From assembly GCF_003634045.1 (NCBI RefSeq), contig NZ_RBIM01000002.1, positions 1-64,000 of the forward strand: 64,000 nucleotides of DNA. The letters are read 5' to 3'. The notes beneath the pieces were generated by a model. The model searched no databases. It saw nothing but the letters and a program-made list of their open reading frames with translations, and was not told where the DNA came from. Source of the stretch: Maricaulis maris (GTDB taxonomy: Bacteria; Pseudomonadota; Alphaproteobacteria; Caulobacterales; Maricaulaceae). This document shows positions 25,282 through 33,586 of this stretch, piece by piece. How positions within the stretch are numbered: position 1 is the first letter of the stretch; each line of letters starts with the position of its first letter. Both the position numbers and the translations under genes were made by a program.

Positions 25282-25739
25282 TGCCCGCTATCAAGACAAG
25301 CGACCTGGCCGCCAAGGTCGGGACAGAGATCGGTGTGTCCGACTGGACCGAGATCACCCAGGACCAGATCAACACTTTTGCCGATGTCACCGATGATCAT
25401 CAATTCATCCATATCGACCCGGAAAAAGCCGCCCAGACGCCGTTTGGCGGCACGATCGCGCACGGCTTCCTGACCCTGTCCATGCTGTCCTCGCTGGCTG
25501 GCGGAACCGCGTTGGTGCTCGACGGCATCGTGATGGGGATCAATTACGGCTTCGAGAAAGTCCGATTCCTCACGCCGGTTCGCTCCGGCAAGAAGATTCG
25601 CGGGCGTTTCACCCTGGCCGAGGCGGTCGAACGCAATCCGGGCCAGTGGATGCTCAAATATGATGTCACGGTCGAGATCGACGGCGAGGACAAGCCGGCG
25701 CTGATGGCGCAATGGCTGACCCTGCAGATCGTCGGCTGA
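25281..25739 (+). CDS. MaoC-family enoyl-CoA hydratase
   Basis: The 152-residue hot-dog-fold protein carries hydratase-2-like active-site residues: Asp and His in DVTDDHQFIHIDPEKA, and the TIAHGFLTLSML stretch. R-specific (hydratase 2) enzymes add water to 2-enoyl-CoA to give 3R-hydroxyacyl-CoA. It is coupled to the ligase gene by a one-base overlap, and followed 35 bases later by the SDR that would oxidise its product. Confidence 0.88.
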   Translation: MPAIKTSDLAAKVGTEIGVSDWTEITQDQINTFADVTDDHQFIHIDPEKAAQTPFGGTIAHGFLTLSMLSSLAGGTALVLDGIVMGINYGFEKVRFLTPVRSGKKIRGRFTLAEAVERNPGQWMLKYDVTVEIDGEDKPALMAQWLTLQIVG

Positions 25740-25773
25740 CCGGCGCACAAAACAATCAAGGAATGAAGACGAT

Positions 25774-26694
25774 ATGAGTGAAATTCGTTTTGACGGCCGC
25801 GTCGCCATTGTCACCGGCTCGGGCCAGGGGCTGGGCCGCACCCACGCGCTGGCGCTGGCCTCGCGCGGCGCCAAGCTGGTCATCAATGATCTCGGCGGGT
25901 CGCTGGATGGCACCGGCACCGGCTCGGCCGCCGAAGACGTTGCCGAGGAAATCCGCGCTGCGGGCGGCGAGGCGATCTCGCACCGCGCCAATGTCACCAA
26001 GGCCGACGAGGTGGCCGACATGGTCGCCCAGGCGATGGACAAATGGGGCCGGGTCGACATCCTGGTCAATAATGCCGGCATCCTGCGCGACAAGTCCTTC
26101 GCCAAGATGGAGCTGGATGATTTCCGCGCCGTGGTCGATGTCCACCTCAATGGCTCGGCGGTGTGCACCAAGGCGGTCTGGGACATCATGCGCGAACAGG
26201 AATATGGCCGCATCGCCATGACGACCTCCTCGTCGGGCATGTATGGTAATTTCGGTCAGTCCAATTACGGCGCCGCCAAGTTCGGCCTGGTCGGGCTGAT
26301 GAACACGCTGCATCTGGAAGGCGCGAAGTACAATATCCGCGTCAATGCGCTGTCACCGACCGCCGCGACCCGGATGACCGAGAACCTGCTGCCGCCGGCC
26401 GCGCTGGAGTTGATGACGCCGGAATCGGTGTCGACCGGTCTGGTCTTTCTGGTCAGCGATGAATGCCCCAGCCGCACCATCCTGTGCGCCGGAGCCGGTG
26501 GTTATGCCGTTACCAAGGTCCATGAGACCGACGGCATCCATCTGCCGCCCGAGCAGCAGACGCCGGAGAATGTCGCCGCACGCTTCGCCGACATTTGCGA
26601 CGAGGCCGGCCAGAAAGAGCTGGGCGCTGGCGGCGAGCAGACCATCAAGTTTCTCACCAAGGCGGCGGCGAGTGCCGGCGTCAAGCTGGGCTGA
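25774..26694 (+). CDS. 3-hydroxyacyl-CoA dehydrogenase, SDR of the multifunctional-enzyme-2 type
   Basis: The 306-residue SDR opens with FDGRVAIVTGSGQGLGRTHA and the NDLGGSLDGTG loop, a hallmark of the dehydrogenase domain of peroxisomal MFE-2/HSD17B4. The catalytic YxxxK is in SNYGAAK, and an NNAG motif is present. The domain oxidises 3R-hydroxyacyl-CoA with NAD. A MaoC hydratase directly upstream gives the two halves of an MFE-2 as separate proteins. The C-terminal 60 residues are an extension beyond the SDR core. Confidence 0.88.
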   Translation: MSEIRFDGRVAIVTGSGQGLGRTHALALASRGAKLVINDLGGSLDGTGTGSAAEDVAEEIRAAGGEAISHRANVTKADEVADMVAQAMDKWGRVDILVNNAGILRDKSFAKMELDDFRAVVDVHLNGSAVCTKAVWDIMREQEYGRIAMTTSSSGMYGNFGQSNYGAAKFGLVGLMNTLHLEGAKYNIRVNALSPTAATRMTENLLPPAALELMTPESVSTGLVFLVSDECPSRTILCAGAGGYAVTKVHETDGIHLPPEQQTPENVAARFADICDEAGQKELGAGGEQTIKFLTKAAASAGVKLG

Positions 26695-26720
26695 CCCCAA
26701 CAACAGGAGAGGCCAAGGCC

Positions 26721-27695
26721 ATGAAAGCACTTGTCTGCAAGGAATTCGGTCCCGAGGACCAGCTGGTCGTCGAGGACGTCGAAGCCCCGGCCATCCAGCC
26801 GGGCCATGTCCGCATTGACGTGAAGGCCGGGGGCCTCAACTTCCCCGACCTGCTCTGCGTGCGCGGGCAATACCAGTTCAAACCGCCGCTGCCCTTCGTG
26901 CCGGGCACGGAAGGCGCCGGTGTGATTTCGGAGCTGGGCGAGGGTGTTGAGGACTTCGCGGTTGGCGACAAGGTCCTTTTCAATACGCCGGTCGGGGCCT
27001 TTGCCGAGCAAGCGGTCGTTCCGGCCGCCTCGGTGACGCCGATCCCGGATTCAATGCCCTTTGATGCCGCCGCCGGTCTGACGATCGTCTACGGCACCTC
27101 CTATCACGCGCTCAAGCAACGCGGCCAGATCAAGCCGGGCGAGAGCCTGCTGGTCCTTGGCGCGGCCGGCGGTGTCGGCCTGGCCACGGTCGAGCTTGGC
27201 AAGGCAATGGGCGCCAAGGTGATTGCAGCGGCCTCGAGCGATGAGAAACTGGCGGTGTGCAAGGCCCATGGTGCTGACGAGTTGATCAACTACTCGACCG
27301 AGGACCTCAAGGCGCGGATCAAGGAGCTGACCGGCGGCAAGGGCGTCGATGTGATCTATGACCCGGTCGGCGGCGATTATGCTGAAACGGCCTTCCGCGG
27401 TATTGCGCCCGGTGGACGTCATCTCGTCATCGGTTTTGCCGCTGGCGAGATCCCCAAACTCCCACTCAACCTGCCCCTCCTGAAAATGGCCAGTGTGGTC
27501 GGCGTGTTCTGGGGTGCTTTCGCGGGCGCCATGCCCAAGGCGCACAAGCAGAACATGGACGAGCTGTTTGCGATGTTTGAAGCCGACAAGATCAAGCCGC
27601 ATGTCGCCGGGACCTACAAGCTCGAGGACTTCATCGAGGGCTTCAATGCCCTGTCCGGCCGCAAGGCGATCGGCAAGGTGATCCTGACGCCCTGA
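26721..27695 (+). CDS. quinone oxidoreductase-like MDR protein
   Basis: The protein has 324 residues from the ATG at 26721 with GGAGAGG upstream. It is a zinc-free medium-chain dehydrogenase/reductase: GroES-like N-terminal domain (VRGQYQFKPPLPFVPGTEGAG) and a Rossmann domain with LGAAGGVGLATVELGKAMGAKVI. Family members reduce quinones or 2-enoyl thioesters with NADPH. It closes the operon, where a double-bond reductase role is plausible. A terminator follows 25 bases after the stop. Confidence 0.88.
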   Translation: MKALVCKEFGPEDQLVVEDVEAPAIQPGHVRIDVKAGGLNFPDLLCVRGQYQFKPPLPFVPGTEGAGVISELGEGVEDFAVGDKVLFNTPVGAFAEQAVVPAASVTPIPDSMPFDAAAGLTIVYGTSYHALKQRGQIKPGESLLVLGAAGGVGLATVELGKAMGAKVIAAASSDEKLAVCKAHGADELINYSTEDLKARIKELTGGKGVDVIYDPVGGDYAETAFRGIAPGGRHLVIGFAAGEIPKLPLNLPLLKMASVVGVFWGAFAGAMPKAHKQNMDELFAMFEADKIKPHVAGTYKLEDFIEGFNALSGRKAIGKVILTP

Positions 27696-27720
27696 CGCCC
27701 AAGCGGAACCCAGAATTGAC

Positions 27721-27746
27721 GGCGCGCCCGATCGGGCGCGCCGTTT
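27721..27746 (+). terminator. intrinsic terminator of the acyl-CoA operon
   Basis: A ten-base-pair stem GGCGCGCCCG/CGGGCGCGCC with a two-base AT centre is followed by GTTTT. It closes the eight-gene operon. Confidence 0.85.
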
Positions 27747-27843
27747 TCGTTTCCGGATGGACAAAACAGGCGGAGCGCTTGACCCGCAGCCTGTCTGGCC
27801 CATCATCCTGTCAGTTGTTTTACGCGTTTCCGGGGAGGGAAGC

Positions 27844-29214
27844 ATGAAGTTCGTGACCGCCGCATCCATGGCCATCCTGTTGGCCACACCGGCAATGGCC
27901 CAGCAGCACGCGCCGCCATCCGAAGTCCTCGCCGTCCATGACCATGTCGCGGCGGTCTCCGCGGACCGGATCGAGGCCGATATTCGTACCCTGGCGGAAT
28001 TCGGGACCCGCCACACCTTGTCCGAAACCGAGAGCGAGACGCGTGGCATCGGCGCCGCACGGCGCTGGATTTTCGATGAGTTCGAACGCATTTCCGCAGA
28101 TTGCGGCGGCTGTCTGGAGGTCATGTACGTCTCCGACACGATTTCCGGTGAAAGGCGGATTCCCGAGCCGGTCGAGGTGGTCTCGGTGATCGCCATCCAG
28201 CGCGGCCGGATCGACCCGGATCGTTATGTGATGATGTCCGGCGATATCGACAGCCGGGTCACCGACCCGCTGGACGGCACCTCTGACAGCCCGGGCGCCA
28301 ATGACAATGCTTCCGGCATGGCAGGCGTCATCGAGGCGGCCCGCGTGCTCAGCCAGCACGAATTTGACGGCTCGATTATCTATGCCGGCCTGTCCGGCGA
28401 GGAACAGGGCCTGTTCGGTGGCCAGATCGTGGCCGCCCATGCCATCGAGAATGGCTGGCGCATCAAGGGCGTGCTCAACAATGACATGATCGGCAATATC
28501 GCCGGCATCAATGGCGTCATCAACAACACCACCGCCCGCGTCTTCTCCGAAGGTACGCGCGCCGTCGAAACCCCGGAAGAAGCCCGCATCCGACGCTTCA
28601 CCGGCGGCGAGGTCGACAGCCCGTCACGCAATCTGGCCCGCTTCGTGGACCGCACAGCCGATCAATACATCCCCAATCTCGATGTGATGATGGTCTATCG
28701 GCTCGACCGTTTCGGTCGTGGCGGCCATCACCGGCCGTTCAACGCGGTCGGCTATCCGGGTGTGCGGATCATGGAGACCAATGAGCATTACGACCGCCAA
28801 CACCAGGACCTGCGCAGCGAGGACGGGCGCCCCTATGGCGATACGATTGACGGCGTTGATTTCGACCACGCCGCCCGTCTGACTGCGCTCAATATCGCGG
28901 TGATGGCCCAGATGGCGGGGGCGCCGCCATTTCCGTCCAATGTGACGGTTGAGGGCGCAGTGCAGCCGTCCACCACACTGAGCTGGAACATGGCGGATGG
29001 CCCGGAAGCCGCGAACCTTGCCGGCTACCGCGTTTATTGGCGCCTGACTGACCAACCTCAATGGCAGTGGAGCCGCTTTGTCGGCCTCACCGATACGTTC
29101 ACGCTCGAGAATGTCGTGATCGACAATTATTATTTCGGAGTATCGGCGGTGGCGCTGGACGGATCGGAAACGCCGGTTGTCTTCCCGGGGCCGGCCGGTT
29201 CGTTCGGGAATTAG
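27844..29214 (+). CDS. exported M28-family metallopeptidase with altered first zinc ligand
   Basis: The protein has 456 residues from the ATG at 27844, which has GGGGAGGG upstream. A signal peptide ends ATPAMAQQ. The M28 core is clear: PGANDNASGM (bridging Asp), SGEEQGLFGG (catalytic Glu pair), LNNDMIGN and a C-terminal YPGVRIMETNEHY with the last His ligand. The first HxD motif is instead DID (Asp134-Ile-Asp136), so the usual His ligand is Asp. After about residue 365 there is a beta-sandwich tail resembling a fibronectin type III repeat (LSWNMADGPEAANLAGYRVYW, plus later strands). It is probably a periplasmic or secreted aminopeptidase, and is monocistronic. Confidence 0.85.
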   Translation: MKFVTAASMAILLATPAMAQQHAPPSEVLAVHDHVAAVSADRIEADIRTLAEFGTRHTLSETESETRGIGAARRWIFDEFERISADCGGCLEVMYVSDTISGERRIPEPVEVVSVIAIQRGRIDPDRYVMMSGDIDSRVTDPLDGTSDSPGANDNASGMAGVIEAARVLSQHEFDGSIIYAGLSGEEQGLFGGQIVAAHAIENGWRIKGVLNNDMIGNIAGINGVINNTTARVFSEGTRAVETPEEARIRRFTGGEVDSPSRNLARFVDRTADQYIPNLDVMMVYRLDRFGRGGHHRPFNAVGYPGVRIMETNEHYDRQHQDLRSEDGRPYGDTIDGVDFDHAARLTALNIAVMAQMAGAPPFPSNVTVEGAVQPSTTLSWNMADGPEAANLAGYRVYWRLTDQPQWQWSRFVGLTDTFTLENVVIDNYYFGVSAVALDGSETPVVFPGPAGSFGN

Positions 29215-29231
29215 GTCGGAAGAATGAGGCG

Positions 29232-29259
29232 GGAGGGGCGGCGCATGGCCGGCCCCTCC
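29232..29259. terminator. hairpin between convergent genes
   Basis: The arms GGAGGGGC and GCCCCTCC pair over eight bases with a 12-base loop between the peptidase gene and the opposing small gene. There is no T-run on either side, so it may only slow transcription or protect the 3' ends. Confidence 0.4.
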
Positions 29260-29276
29260 ACGCCGTTTCGCGATGC

Positions 29277-29591
29277 TTAGTCGCGGGCGATGATGGTATA
29301 GGTCACCATCGCGCCGGTTGCGGCATTGGGTGCGGTCCAGCTCGAACCGAGAGCGAGGCCGGACTCGATCGGCGCGCAGCCGGCTTCACCGGTGGCCCGC
29401 ACGACACAAAGTTCACCGTCCTCGACATGCCAAGTGCCGGAAATTCCGGCATTGGTCGTGTAGGTGCCATCTTCGTGGAAATAGGTGACATAGGATCCAG
29501 CATCGCTGGAGACCTGCAGTGCGTTGTCGAGCAATGGCTGGATGGGTGAGGCCTGCAGGGCCGCGGCCAGAACGATTGAATTGAGCAGCAT
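29277..29591 (-). CDS. small exported protein of unknown function
   Basis: The protein has 104 residues from the ATG at 29591 with GGGGAAAT upstream; the frame is open to 29654 but that part is unlikely. A short signal peptide (MLLNSIVLAAALQAS) is followed by a beta-rich mature part: YVTYFHEDGTYTTN, SGTWHVEDGELCVV, ESGLALGSSW. Two cysteines (ELCVV, AGCAP) may form a disulfide. The shape, a one-domain barrel with a GTW strand, recalls small lipocalin-like periplasmic proteins, but I cannot name a family. Confidence 0.65.
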   Translation of the reverse strand: MLLNSIVLAAALQASPIQPLLDNALQVSSDAGSYVTYFHEDGTYTTNAGISGTWHVEDGELCVVRATGEAGCAPIESGLALGSSWTAPNAATGAMVTYTIIARD

Positions 29592-30019
29592 GTGTATTTC
29601 CCCTTGGACGGATGCGTTTGGTTTTATGACCGGCAGGATTGCCGTTTCATGCATCCGGTATGAGGTTAAATCGTGAGTTCGCCCGTCTCAACACATCTAT
29701 TTGCAAAAATCGTGTGACAGGCGAATTTCTTCAAAATGTCATGCCAGTGACATTCGGCGGATGATCCGCCCGGGTCGGCGCAGTCACTGTCTGACGAAAC
29801 CGGCTGCCGTGTTCTTCAGCGGCGGATCGGAACTTCGGCCGCACAGTATGGTGCCGCCGCAGTGCTGGCCCAGTGCTGACCTGGGGCTGGGCGGTGTGGG
29901 CGGGTTGATCGTCAGAAGGAAGAAAGGCCCACCGGATCGCGCTGCCGCACGAGCTGATAGGCCTTTTGTTCACACGATTAATCCGTCCGTTTAGCGGAGG
30001 GGGTATCTGCTACTGTCTG
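29592..30019. other. intergenic stretch with repeats, no convincing gene
   Basis: This stretch holds an inverted repeat AATGTCA-N6-TGACATT (29735-29754), a second dyad GGCGGA-N3-TCCGCC (29756-29770), and an 11-base tandem direct repeat CAGTGCTGGCC/CAGTGCTGACC (29860-29881). Two open frames of 80-97 codons overlap here on opposite strands, with Arg/His-rich composition and no ribosome binding sites. I take them as non-coding. Confidence 0.6.
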
Positions 30020-30487
30020 CTACCCGGCTTCGCGGATCGAGCTATTGCGCGGATCGCGACCGGCGATGTCACGATGGGTGACTTCTTCGCCGCTTTGATT
30101 GGCAACGCTGATCGGGGCCAGCTGTTCGCCCGTGCGGGCGTCATAGACTTCCAGCGGCAGGCCGTCCTCGCCGTAGACCCATTTGTCGCCCCATTGCTGC
30201 ATCGCCATGAGGATCGGGAACAGCGCCTCGCCGCGCTCGGTCAGGACATATTCCTGACGTTGCCCGCGCACACCGACCTCTTCGCGCATCATGATGCCGT
30301 TCTCAACAAGCTTGTTGAGTCGATCCGTCAGGATGTTTTTTGCGATACCTGTGCTTTCGTGGAAATCACTGAAGCGACGCGCGCCCTTCATGGCATCACG
30401 TACGATAAGGAGCGTCCACCAATCGCCCACTTGATTCAAGGTCTGCGCGATTGCGCACGACATTTCATCAAAACGTTTCCGGCCCAT
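30020..30487 (-). CDS. HxlR-family transcriptional regulator
   Basis: The protein has 155 residues from the ATG at 30487 (MGRKRFDEMSCAIAQTL). It is a winged-helix protein of the HxlR type: the N-terminal Cys11, the VGDWWTLLIVRDAMKGARRFSDF opening, the recognition helix NILTDRLNKLVENGIM, and the wing RQEYVLTERGEALFPIL. A C-terminal segment of about 50 residues is extra. HxlR proteins bind DNA as dimers and often sense electrophiles, aldehydes or redox state through the N-terminal cysteine. It is divergent from a BASS transporter gene, its likely target, across an intergenic region rich in dyads. Confidence 0.88.
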   Translation of the reverse strand: MGRKRFDEMSCAIAQTLNQVGDWWTLLIVRDAMKGARRFSDFHESTGIAKNILTDRLNKLVENGIMMREEVGVRGQRQEYVLTERGEALFPILMAMQQWGDKWVYGEDGLPLEVYDARTGEQLAPISVANQSGEEVTHRDIAGRDPRNSSIREAG

Positions 30488-30623
30488 TCCCGGTCCCCCA
30501 AACACCAGGTCGCTGCCCGTGCGACCATCCAAGCTTACACCAAAAACAACCACAGCATCCGGCCCCCGAGGCGAGATGTTGTCTCTGTGATCCATGCGCG
30601 CCACAGTGAGACTCAAGCGCCTC

Positions 30624-30646
30624 ATGACCCGCAAATGCAGGGTCAT
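30624..30646. promoter_or_regulatory. dyad in the hxlR/transporter intergenic region
   Basis: ATGACCC-N9-GGGTCAT is a perfect inverted repeat of seven-base arms between the divergent genes. It is a candidate operator for the HxlR protein. Confidence 0.45.
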
Positions 30647-30682
30647 AAGATACAGGCTCTTACGTGTTTGGCGACCCCTTAT

Positions 30683-30756
30683 GTTGACATGACAACTGGT
30701 TAGACGCTGATTGGTCTGACATTTCCAACTTTGGTTAATGTGACAAGTTATTGACA
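30683..30756. promoter_or_regulatory. near-palindrome and TGACA repeats before the transporter gene
   Basis: GTTGACATGACAAC (30683-30696) is palindromic except at one pair. TGACA occurs at 30685, 30690, 30717, 30741 and 30752, the last ending inside the ribosome binding region of the transporter gene. This looks like a regulator-binding array or an overlapping promoter. Confidence 0.4.
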
Positions 30757-30768
30757 GGAAAGCTCTTT

Positions 30769-31707
30769 ATGGACGCCGCTTCGATCGACCAATTGCAGGT
30801 AATAGTTGATGACCAATCGCGGCTGGGGATCACGCTCATTCTCTTCTTGATGATGATCTCGGTGGCGCTGACTTTGCGCCTGTCCGATTTCGCATTGGTC
30901 CGGCAAGAACCCCTGCGGGTTCTGGGAGGGGTCGCGGTCCAGCTGGTCGGGCTCCCGCTCTTGACGCTGGGTCTTATTCTCGTGCTGTCGCCGCCGGCCA
31001 GTATCGCTTTGGGCATGCTTATTGTCGCCAGCTGCCCGGGCGGTAATGTCTCCAACGTGTTGACCCGGGCCGCCGGTGGCAACACCGCCTATTCGGTGAC
31101 ACTGACCTCGATATCGAGTGTGTCGGCCGCGGTCATGACGCCGCTCTCCATCCTGTTCTGGTCCGGACTTTACGCACCGGCCGGAGATCTGGTCAGAGCG
31201 CTGGAGATCGATCCCGGTCCGTTTTTCCTGCAGACTGCCATCCTGCTGGCACTGCCGCTGTGCCTGGGCATGGTCATCAATGCCTGGAAGCCCGCCATCG
31301 CGGCCCGGGCCGCCGCCATTCTCGGCCCCCTGGCGCTGGCCTGTATTGCGTTGCTGGTTGCCGTCGGCATTGTCCAGAATTGGTCGATCTTCCTGGCTGT
31401 CGGTTCGATCATCATTCCGATCGTGATCCTGCATAACAGCGCCGCTTTCGGCCTCGGCTGGCTGGCCGGGCGCGGCATGGCGATGGAGGCCGCCCGCCAG
31501 CGCGCCCTGACTTTCGAGGTCGGCATCCAGAATGCCGGGCTCGGACTGGTCATCCTGCTCAGCCAGTTCGACGGGGTGGGCGGTGCGGCAGCCATCATCG
31601 GCACCTGGAGCATCTGGCACCTGATCGGCGGATCGCTGCTGGCGGGCTTGTTCCGGCTGCTCGATTCGCGGACACTTCGGGCAAACGCCACAGAGCGTGA
31701 GAGCTGA
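30769..31707 (+). CDS. BASS-family (bile acid:sodium symporter-like) transporter
   Basis: The protein has 312 residues from the ATG at 30769, with AGGAAAG upstream. Eight to ten membrane segments are visible. Family features are the substrate crossover motifs: SCPGGNVSNVLTRAAGGNTAYSV (about residues 88-110) and the FEVGIQNAGLGLVILL stretch near residue 255 (EVGIQNA is strongly conserved). BASS carriers move organic anions with sodium; members take bile acids, pantothenate or short keto-acids, so the substrate is open. It probably forms an operon with the amidohydrolase 12 bases downstream and is divergent from the HxlR gene. Confidence 0.87.
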   Translation: MDAASIDQLQVIVDDQSRLGITLILFLMMISVALTLRLSDFALVRQEPLRVLGGVAVQLVGLPLLTLGLILVLSPPASIALGMLIVASCPGGNVSNVLTRAAGGNTAYSVTLTSISSVSAAVMTPLSILFWSGLYAPAGDLVRALEIDPGPFFLQTAILLALPLCLGMVINAWKPAIAARAAAILGPLALACIALLVAVGIVQNWSIFLAVGSIIIPIVILHNSAAFGLGWLAGRGMAMEAARQRALTFEVGIQNAGLGLVILLSQFDGVGGAAAIIGTWSIWHLIGGSLLAGLFRLLDSRTLRANATERES

Positions 31708-31719
31708 CGGGAGGTAGAC

Positions 31720-33492
31720 ATGTACGATATCAAGATCACGGGCGGCCAGGTTCATGACGGGGCCGGAGGGGCGCCGATCACCGCCGATGTCGCGATCAAG
31801 GATGGGCGCATCGCCGCCATCGGTTCGGATCTCGGCCCGGCTGCCCGGACAATCGACGCGACCGGCAAGCTGGTGACGCCCGGCTTCATCGACATTCACA
31901 CTCATTATGACGGTCAGGCGAGCTGGGATGGCGAGCTGCGCCCCTCGATCGATCATGGTGTCACCACGGCAGTGATGGGCAATTGCGGCGTCGGCTTTGC
32001 GCCGGTGCGCGAGGCCGATCACGACAAGCTGATCAAGCTGATGGAAGGCGTCGAGGACATTCCCGGCACCGCCCTGCATGAAGGTCTGACCTGGGATTGG
32101 GAGAGCTTTCCGGACTATCTCGACGCGCTGGCGAAAATCCCGCGCACCATCGATATCGCCGCGATGGTCCCGCACGATCCGCTGCGGGTCTATGTGATGG
32201 GCGATCGTGCCGTCCACTCCGAGCCGGCCAACGACGACGACATCGCCGAGATGCGGCGTCTGACCCGTGAAGCGCTGGAAGCAGGCGCAGTTGGTTTCGC
32301 CACTGGTCGCTCGGACGTGCACAAGACGGCTGATGGTGAATGGACGCCGTCGTCTGAATCCACCCGCGAGGAACTGGCCGGCATCGCCCGTGCTTTCAAC
32401 GGTCTCGATTTCGGCGTCGTGCAGGCGGTCTCGGATTTCAATCTGGAACGCGGTGAGCAGGATTTCGACGACGAATGGAGCATCATTGCCGACTATGCCA
32501 AGGCGTCTGGCCGGCCCTTTTCCTTCTCGCTCATGCAGCGCGATTTCGCGCCGGACCAGTGGCTCAAACTGATCGAGCGTACCGAGAAACTCAAAGACGA
32601 GGGTGTGGATGCCCGCATGCAGGTCGCTCCACGCGCCATTGGCGTCTTCCTCGGCTTCAACTGCACCTTCCATCCCTTCATGGGCTATCCGAGCTACAAG
32701 ACCATCGCCGACCTGCCGCTTGATGAGCGTGTCGCGCGGATGAAAGACCCGGACTTCAAGGCGAAGATCCTGTCGGAGAAAACCGACAAGCTCTCCGGTC
32801 CCGGCTCATCGGTGCCGCCGTTGGCGGACTTGCTGATGGAGCATATCGAGTTTGTCGCCGAGAAATTCTTCCAGCTCGGCAATCCGCCGGACTATGAGCA
32901 GGCTGGCGAAAACTCACTGGCAGCGCGGGCCCGGGCCAAGGGCGTCTCCCTGATGGAGATGGTCTATGACACCCTGCTGGAACGCGACGGCCACGAGCTG
33001 ATCTATCTGCCGCTCTATAATTACACCGAGCTCAATTACGACAATGTGCTCAAGATGATGGAGCATCCCCAGGCGCTGTATGGCCTGTCCGATGGTGGCG
33101 CCCATGTCGGCACGGTCTGCGACGCATCGATGCCGACATTCATGCTCACCCACTGGACCCGTGACCGTAAACGCGGCCGCAAGCTCGACCTGCCGCGCGT
33201 GGTTCGCATGCTCACCGGCGCCCAGGCCGACTATATGGGCATGACCGATCGTGGCTATCTGCGTGCCGGCCTCAAGGCCGATCTCAATATCATTGATCTG
33301 GACCGCCTGCAGATGGAACCGCCCCACATGGAGCGCGACCTGCCCGCCGGCGGGCAGCGCCTGTTGCAGGGCGCGACCGGATATGTCGCGACGATTGTTG
33401 CCGGCGAGGTGGTGATGGAAGAGGGCAAGCTGACAGGCGCCATGCCGGGCACGGTCTATCGGGCCGGGCAGCAGGCGCTGGCGGCGGAATGA
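31720..33492 (+). CDS. N-acyl-D-amino-acid deacylase-like amidohydrolase
   Basis: This 590-residue member of the amidohydrolase superfamily has the metal motif GFIDIHTHYDGQ at about residues 56-67, MGNCGVGFAP, and a C-terminal SDGGAHVGTVCDAS motif with the late metal/catalytic Asp. This set matches the D-aminoacylase group of zinc hydrolases that cleave N-acyl amides. Length exceeds D-aminoacylases (about 480) owing to an insertion of roughly 100 residues around 280-385. It follows the BASS transporter by 12 bases with GGGAGG, so uptake and hydrolysis of an amide-linked acid is a reasonable reading. It appears cytosolic. Confidence 0.85.
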   Translation: MYDIKITGGQVHDGAGGAPITADVAIKDGRIAAIGSDLGPAARTIDATGKLVTPGFIDIHTHYDGQASWDGELRPSIDHGVTTAVMGNCGVGFAPVREADHDKLIKLMEGVEDIPGTALHEGLTWDWESFPDYLDALAKIPRTIDIAAMVPHDPLRVYVMGDRAVHSEPANDDDIAEMRRLTREALEAGAVGFATGRSDVHKTADGEWTPSSESTREELAGIARAFNGLDFGVVQAVSDFNLERGEQDFDDEWSIIADYAKASGRPFSFSLMQRDFAPDQWLKLIERTEKLKDEGVDARMQVAPRAIGVFLGFNCTFHPFMGYPSYKTIADLPLDERVARMKDPDFKAKILSEKTDKLSGPGSSVPPLADLLMEHIEFVAEKFFQLGNPPDYEQAGENSLAARARAKGVSLMEMVYDTLLERDGHELIYLPLYNYTELNYDNVLKMMEHPQALYGLSDGGAHVGTVCDASMPTFMLTHWTRDRKRGRKLDLPRVVRMLTGAQADYMGMTDRGYLRAGLKADLNIIDLDRLQMEPPHMERDLPAGGQRLLQGATGYVATIVAGEVVMEEGKLTGAMPGTVYRAGQQALAAE

Positions 33493-33586
33493 CGCCTGGC
33501 CTGTGTGCCCGTGCCAGCTATTTCGACAGGGTGGCAGTTTCCTTCAAGGGACACGGACTGAAGGTCCATGCCCCTCGGTCACACGC

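Noticed and set aside
29701-29994. 97-codon plus-strand frame and 80-codon minus-strand frame in the gap before the HxlR gene
   Set aside because: They overlap each other, have no ribosome binding site and are built from repeat-rich sequence.
30748-32673. 641-codon minus-strand open frame opposite the BASS transporter and amidohydrolase
   Set aside because: It covers two well-supported genes on the other strand and its composition (Asp, Gln, His, Arg runs) is that of antisense frames. No ribosome binding site or family match.
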